Shown here: positions 60,504 through 64,000 of the stretch, piece after piece
Position numbering within the stretch: position 1 is the stretch's first letter
How the letters are laid out: every line of letters begins with the position of its first letter
Origin: Mangifera indica
Taxonomy: Eukaryota > Streptophyta > Magnoliopsida > Sapindales > Anacardiaceae
NCBI RefSeq assembly: GCF_011075055.1
Contig: NC_058141.1
Location: 18,912,031-18,976,030, forward strand
Length of the DNA stretch: 64,000 bases
Direction of reading: 5' to 3'
The notes under the pieces: generated by a model
The model's database searches: none
Told to the model about the DNA's origin: nothing
Seen by the model: the letters and a program-made list of their open reading frames with translations, nothing else
Program-made: the position numbers and the translations under genes

Positions 60504-60586
60504 GTCAGAAGTGGGATTTGAACCCACGCCCTCTTTCGAGGACCAGAACTTGAGTCTGGCGCCTTAGACCACTCGGCCATCCTGAC
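60504..60586 (-). tRNA. trnL-CAA: tRNA-Leu (anticodon CAA), nuclear, intronless
   Basis: Eighty-three bases on the minus strand. The acceptor stem GTCAGGA pairs with TTCTGAC; the A box is GGCCGAGTGGTC and the B box GGTTCAAATCC; the anticodon stem CCAGA/TCTGG frames loop CTCAAGT, so the anticodon is CAA. A long variable arm (CCTCGAAAGAGGG region) marks it as Leu. The sequence is the cytosolic/nuclear type, not the plastid trnL-CAA. Confidence 0.95.
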
Positions 60587-61029
60587 GTTATAGGCTTTTG
60601 CGCCTTTATGTTTTAGAAGTCTTATTCTTTCATTTTCTGGTTTATCATCGATGGCGATTTGCACTGGCTTGATAGCAGTTCGTTTGAAACTTGGAGCTGC
60701 GTTAGGGTTTGGGAAAAAAAAGAGTTTTTCCTTTTCACGAGTTGTCTTACTCGTTCGGAAATCTTCCTTTGATCATGTATGTTATCGAATCTTCTTTTCA
60801 AATGTACGTATTTTCATCTTAATAGCTTATGATTTTTTCAAAAATTTGGAATTAAAAAAAAAAAAAAAGAAAAGAAAAGCATGATATTACCGACATTAAG
60901 ATAACTGGAATAATAGCCTTTCATACTAATCATCTTATTTCTGCTATTAATTTTCGATGAAATTGAAACTGAATAAAGGATTGGTTTTCCTTTTGGTTGC
61001 AGTTGAGTTATCTTTAATCTTTCTTAGTA

Positions 61030-64000
61030 ATGAACCCTATAGCATTTCAATCCGCACCGCCAGGTGTACGTCCTCCTCGGCCTTGGTTCCCTTTCTTGCC
61101 ACCTGATCCACCACGGTCAAGTGCTTTTTGGGAGACAAGAAATGTGTCTAATCAGTTGAAAGAATTTCGAGAAACTCTAAATCTTGCAAAAGCAATGTAT
61201 GTATGTACTACTTTTACTTCTATAATAGTAGCCGAATTTTTGTTGTTGTTTAATTATAAAATTATCGTTACTCTTTTAGGTAGTGAACTTTTAAAATCAA
61301 ATTACTATTTAAAGCAGGGAGAAAGAGCTAGAAATGTTAATGGCAATGAAACAAAATAAAGAGGATGATGAAGAAATTGAAAATGGATCAAACAACCATT
61401 GTGTTTCCATGTTTTCAAAATATTTGGAAGATACAAGGACTGATTTGGAATTTCAAGAAAGATTTTCAGTGGAAGCTGCAAACTCTTTGATGGCCAAACT
61501 ACGAGCCCAGCTGGTGCCTTTTAGGTTTGTTTCTGATGAAACAACATCATGGGAAGAGAAATCTTTTGCTGTTAGATTGGTTAATAAAGCACATAAGTCC
61601 AAACGTAATAAACTTTGGAGGAAAAGAAAGAGAAAACGCATTGCAGAAAGGCTTGCCCAGGTAACTTTGCATTCTTCACCACAACTATTCTCAAGTAATT
61701 TTGCAGAAGTGCTTATTTTGAGTGTTAACCTCTGTTTTTACCTTTAGGAGCGTGAAAGATTTGAACAAGCTGATCAAGAAGCTGATGAGTGGAGGGCTAG
61801 GGAGATTGCTAAGGATATTGCAAAACGCAAGGTACTTGAATTTTTAGATATTAATAATTTGTGCTTTTTGGCTATTATTGGTGCTCGTCAGTTGTTTATG
61901 GGATACCAATAACACGTTGTGAATTATATAAATTTCTAAAATAGATGGACTACTAGTTTCAATTCATCATTCATCACTGGCTTCAGTCATTTGTCAACCC
62001 TAGATGGGACTCTTTAATTTAAGAATTATGATGTTGGTTTTAAGTTGCCAAAATCATAATTCTGAATAAAATGCATTAAAGCTTGGAACCTTGGTATTTC
62101 CAGTAAGTTGATATCAGATTCTATGGAAACTGTAACTTCTTGGGAATTTTGATGTATTTAAAATATATGTTCTTTGTGCAGGACCAGTGGAGCCATTTAA
62201 AAAGATTAGGTAGTGAAGTTTAATTGCTTTGATAGGCAGAATGGAAACGACTAAAGGAAATCAAATGTAATGAGATCCATAACTTAAAATGTATTTGAGT
62301 CAATGCATGAAAACTTACTACTTGCATAATCACAGGCTTTGTTTAGTTCCTATGAATGAAAACCTTGTGTAAGAAATAATCCACTTATTTAGGTGCATTT
62401 AGCTTCTAGAGAGTATCATGCTGTCTTAATAATGCCCTGCCCTCTAATTAGCCTGGACCTTTTGGCCCTTTCGGTAAATAATATCGGGCTTTGATAAAAC
62501 TTCTGGTCATGTTCATTTTATCACCAATCTGATATGTTTAGCTTAATGAAATGTTGTTTTTCACTTTTTGTTCATCAATAGAATCACTAAAATCACTTTC
62601 TTATTTATTTTTTCAATATTCTGCTACTTTGCTGCCTTGTAGTGACATTATGTGTCATCAGTCTCATTGAATCTTGTTCATCGTGCAATTAGAAAATTGT
62701 GTTAGTAATTTGCATGGAGTTGGGGTGATGCATGTTTATGCGTTTAGCAACTGATCAATGTAAGATTTCAGGTTGAAAAGATGAATGAAATTGCCAAGCT
62801 TAAAGCAAAAGAGGAAAGAAAGAGACTGGAATCTGAGGTAAGAGTTGGTACATAATAAATCACAAGATACTTTGTCTCCCACAAAGATTTATTGAGATGT
62901 TAGATTTTTGTTTCATGGTAAGATAAGTTTTGGCTTGGTGAACCATTATCCTTTTTCTAAAAGACTCATGTGTGAATAGGATTATCAGATACAATTAGAT
63001 TAATGCTTATGTTTAATATTTGTATCTATTCTTTTGTTTGCACTTATACAGCCGTTATCTTACACCGTCTTTTATATTTCAGCTTGAACTGGTTTTAATT
63101 GTGGAGAAATTGCAAGAATTGCGCTCCATCAGGATACAAAAATTAAAGAAACAAGGTAGGTTTGTTAAAATTTGCTTAGCTGCTTATATAGTGTTTTTAC
63201 CTGTTGTGCATTTGGCCCAACCACCTTGCATTTATAGTGCAAATTTTCTCTAATTCTTATTGTGATAGTAAATTCCAGTGACTGATAGTTGTTTGGTTAT
63301 AGTTAAGATGGAATCTGGTAGTTCTTCCATGTAAAATGTGAAAATATATGCTTCTCTGTACTCCTAAATTAAGTATGAATTGTCTCGGACCTTTATGAAG
63401 TTTCTGTGACAGTTCAACTTAAAAAATTAAATCCACTTTTTTACCGTCCTTGGCGATTTGGCATTTGTGTGTTGTAAAACTTCACTTTATCTTTACATAA
63501 AAACTAATTGTGACTACTTGCGGAAAGGCAGCTGGCTGTGCTGTTATAGTCATTATTATGTAGATGCTAAGGTGCATTCTTGTTGAACTCTAGAAGACAA
63601 TAATTGCGTGTTTTTATTTTTCTTAATGAATTCGTGCATTACATGAGTGTTTGCGCATGTAACATGAATAGGATATATCTGCACAAATAAATACAAGTGC
63701 TCCTCCAGTAGTAATATTCCATCCTATATGAGACTTAACATTATTGTTGCCGTATGATCATGCAGGCCATTTTCTTCCAGAGGAGGATGACAAATTTCTT
63801 GAGAAAGTGCGAGCTGCAGTTGAGGAAGAAGAGCGTCAAGCATTGGCTGCAGCAGACACAGATGCTGCTAAGGATGCCATTGCAACTGCTGAAGAATCTA
63901 GAAAAACCATTGATAATTCTGAAGCTGTGTCAAAAGATGAAAGCAATGATGATGATGGAATTGAGAGAAGTAAAGACCAAAAACCTGAGAGCTTAAACAA
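61030..64000 (+). CDS. U11/U12 snRNP 59K-like protein (PDCD7 family), 3' end off window
   Basis: Six exons are visible: 61030-61196, 61318-61660, 61748-61831, 62772-62837, 63083-63155 and 63767 to the right edge, all GT-AG, with an open frame throughout. The product starts with a Pro-rich segment (MNPIAFQSAPPGVRPPRPWF), then a long basic/acidic helical region with KRNKLWRKRKRKRIAERLAQ, predicted coiled coil through WRAREIAKDIAKRKVEKMNE, the LELVLIVEKLQELRSIRIQKLKKQ segment and GHFLPEEDDKFLEKVRAAV. This matches the pattern of PDCD7/U11-U12-59K, a subunit of the minor (U12) spliceosome di-snRNP. The final exon becomes acidic before the edge; the C-terminus is missing. A leader intron probably ends at TTTTGGTTGCAG (near 61003). 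The assignment rests on recalled family pattern. Confidence 0.7.

Noticed and set aside
60504..60586. Plastid DNA insertion carrying trnL-CAA
   Set aside because: Acceptor stem, D arm and variable arm are of the nuclear type and flanking DNA is not plastid-like.
60455..60664. Minus-strand frame reading through the tRNA
   Set aside because: The tRNA-Leu explains the sequence; the peptide is an artefact commonly seen over tRNA genes.

Overview
This window is nuclear DNA from a flowering plant, most likely a woody rosid eudicot. Genes have many short introns, the spacers are very AT-rich, and the products (cytochrome b5-fused sphingolipid desaturase, SCAR/WAVE subunit ABIL1, RG-II xylosyltransferase, MAKR-type regulator) are plant families. 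I cannot fix the species from sequence alone.

Layout. 1-3.6 kb: first coding exon and heat-shock-like promoter of a BAG6-type co-chaperone (minus), cut by the left edge. 3.6-6.0 kb: AT-rich spacer with a perfect 17-bp-arm palindrome. 6.03-18.93 kb: one complete 12.9-kb Mutator-like element (MULE) with matching ends and a perfect 9-bp target duplication. It carries two converging genes: an apparently intact 13-exon DUF1985-Ulp1 (C48) protease gene, and a MURA-type transposase gene broken by one in-frame stop in its SWIM zinc finger. Both genes start in amplified subterminal promoter/leader repeats, and the first introns of both carry the same family of 119-bp repeats. 20-21 kb: class III chitinase with a GC-AG intron. 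22.4-24.4 kb: FCF1/UTP24 PIN-domain nuclease with an anomalous intron 4 junction. 25.1-32.0 kb: GT4-type glycosyltransferase (13 exons, minus). 33.9-36.4 kb: RG-II xylosyltransferase (MGP4/RGXT, minus). 37.7-41.8 kb: ABIL1 (minus). 43.1-44.6 kb: plastid-targeted DUF2358 protein (minus). 48.9-50.3 kb: sphingolipid delta-8 desaturase (minus, one exon). 56.2-56.9 kb: MAKR6-like protein (plus). 60.5 kb: nuclear tRNA-Leu(CAA) (minus). 61.0 kb to the right edge: U11/U12-59K-like minor spliceosome protein (plus, truncated).

Between the genes lie several AT-rich fold-back elements with GGCCAAAG-like termini at 19.2, 32.7, 44.9, 45.9, 46.8 and 50.8 kb, plus a solo arm at 58.1 kb. The copy at 46.8 kb has a perfect 9-bp target duplication, so the family looks like MULE-mobilised MITEs.

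The host genes are ordinary single-function genes rather than a pathway. The exception is the adjacent pair of Golgi glycosyltransferases, which resembles the At4g01210-At4g01220 neighbourhood. The most unusual object is the MULE. Exon structures were derived by hand from splice sites, reading frame and family knowledge; coordinates may be off by a base or two where several splice choices exist.
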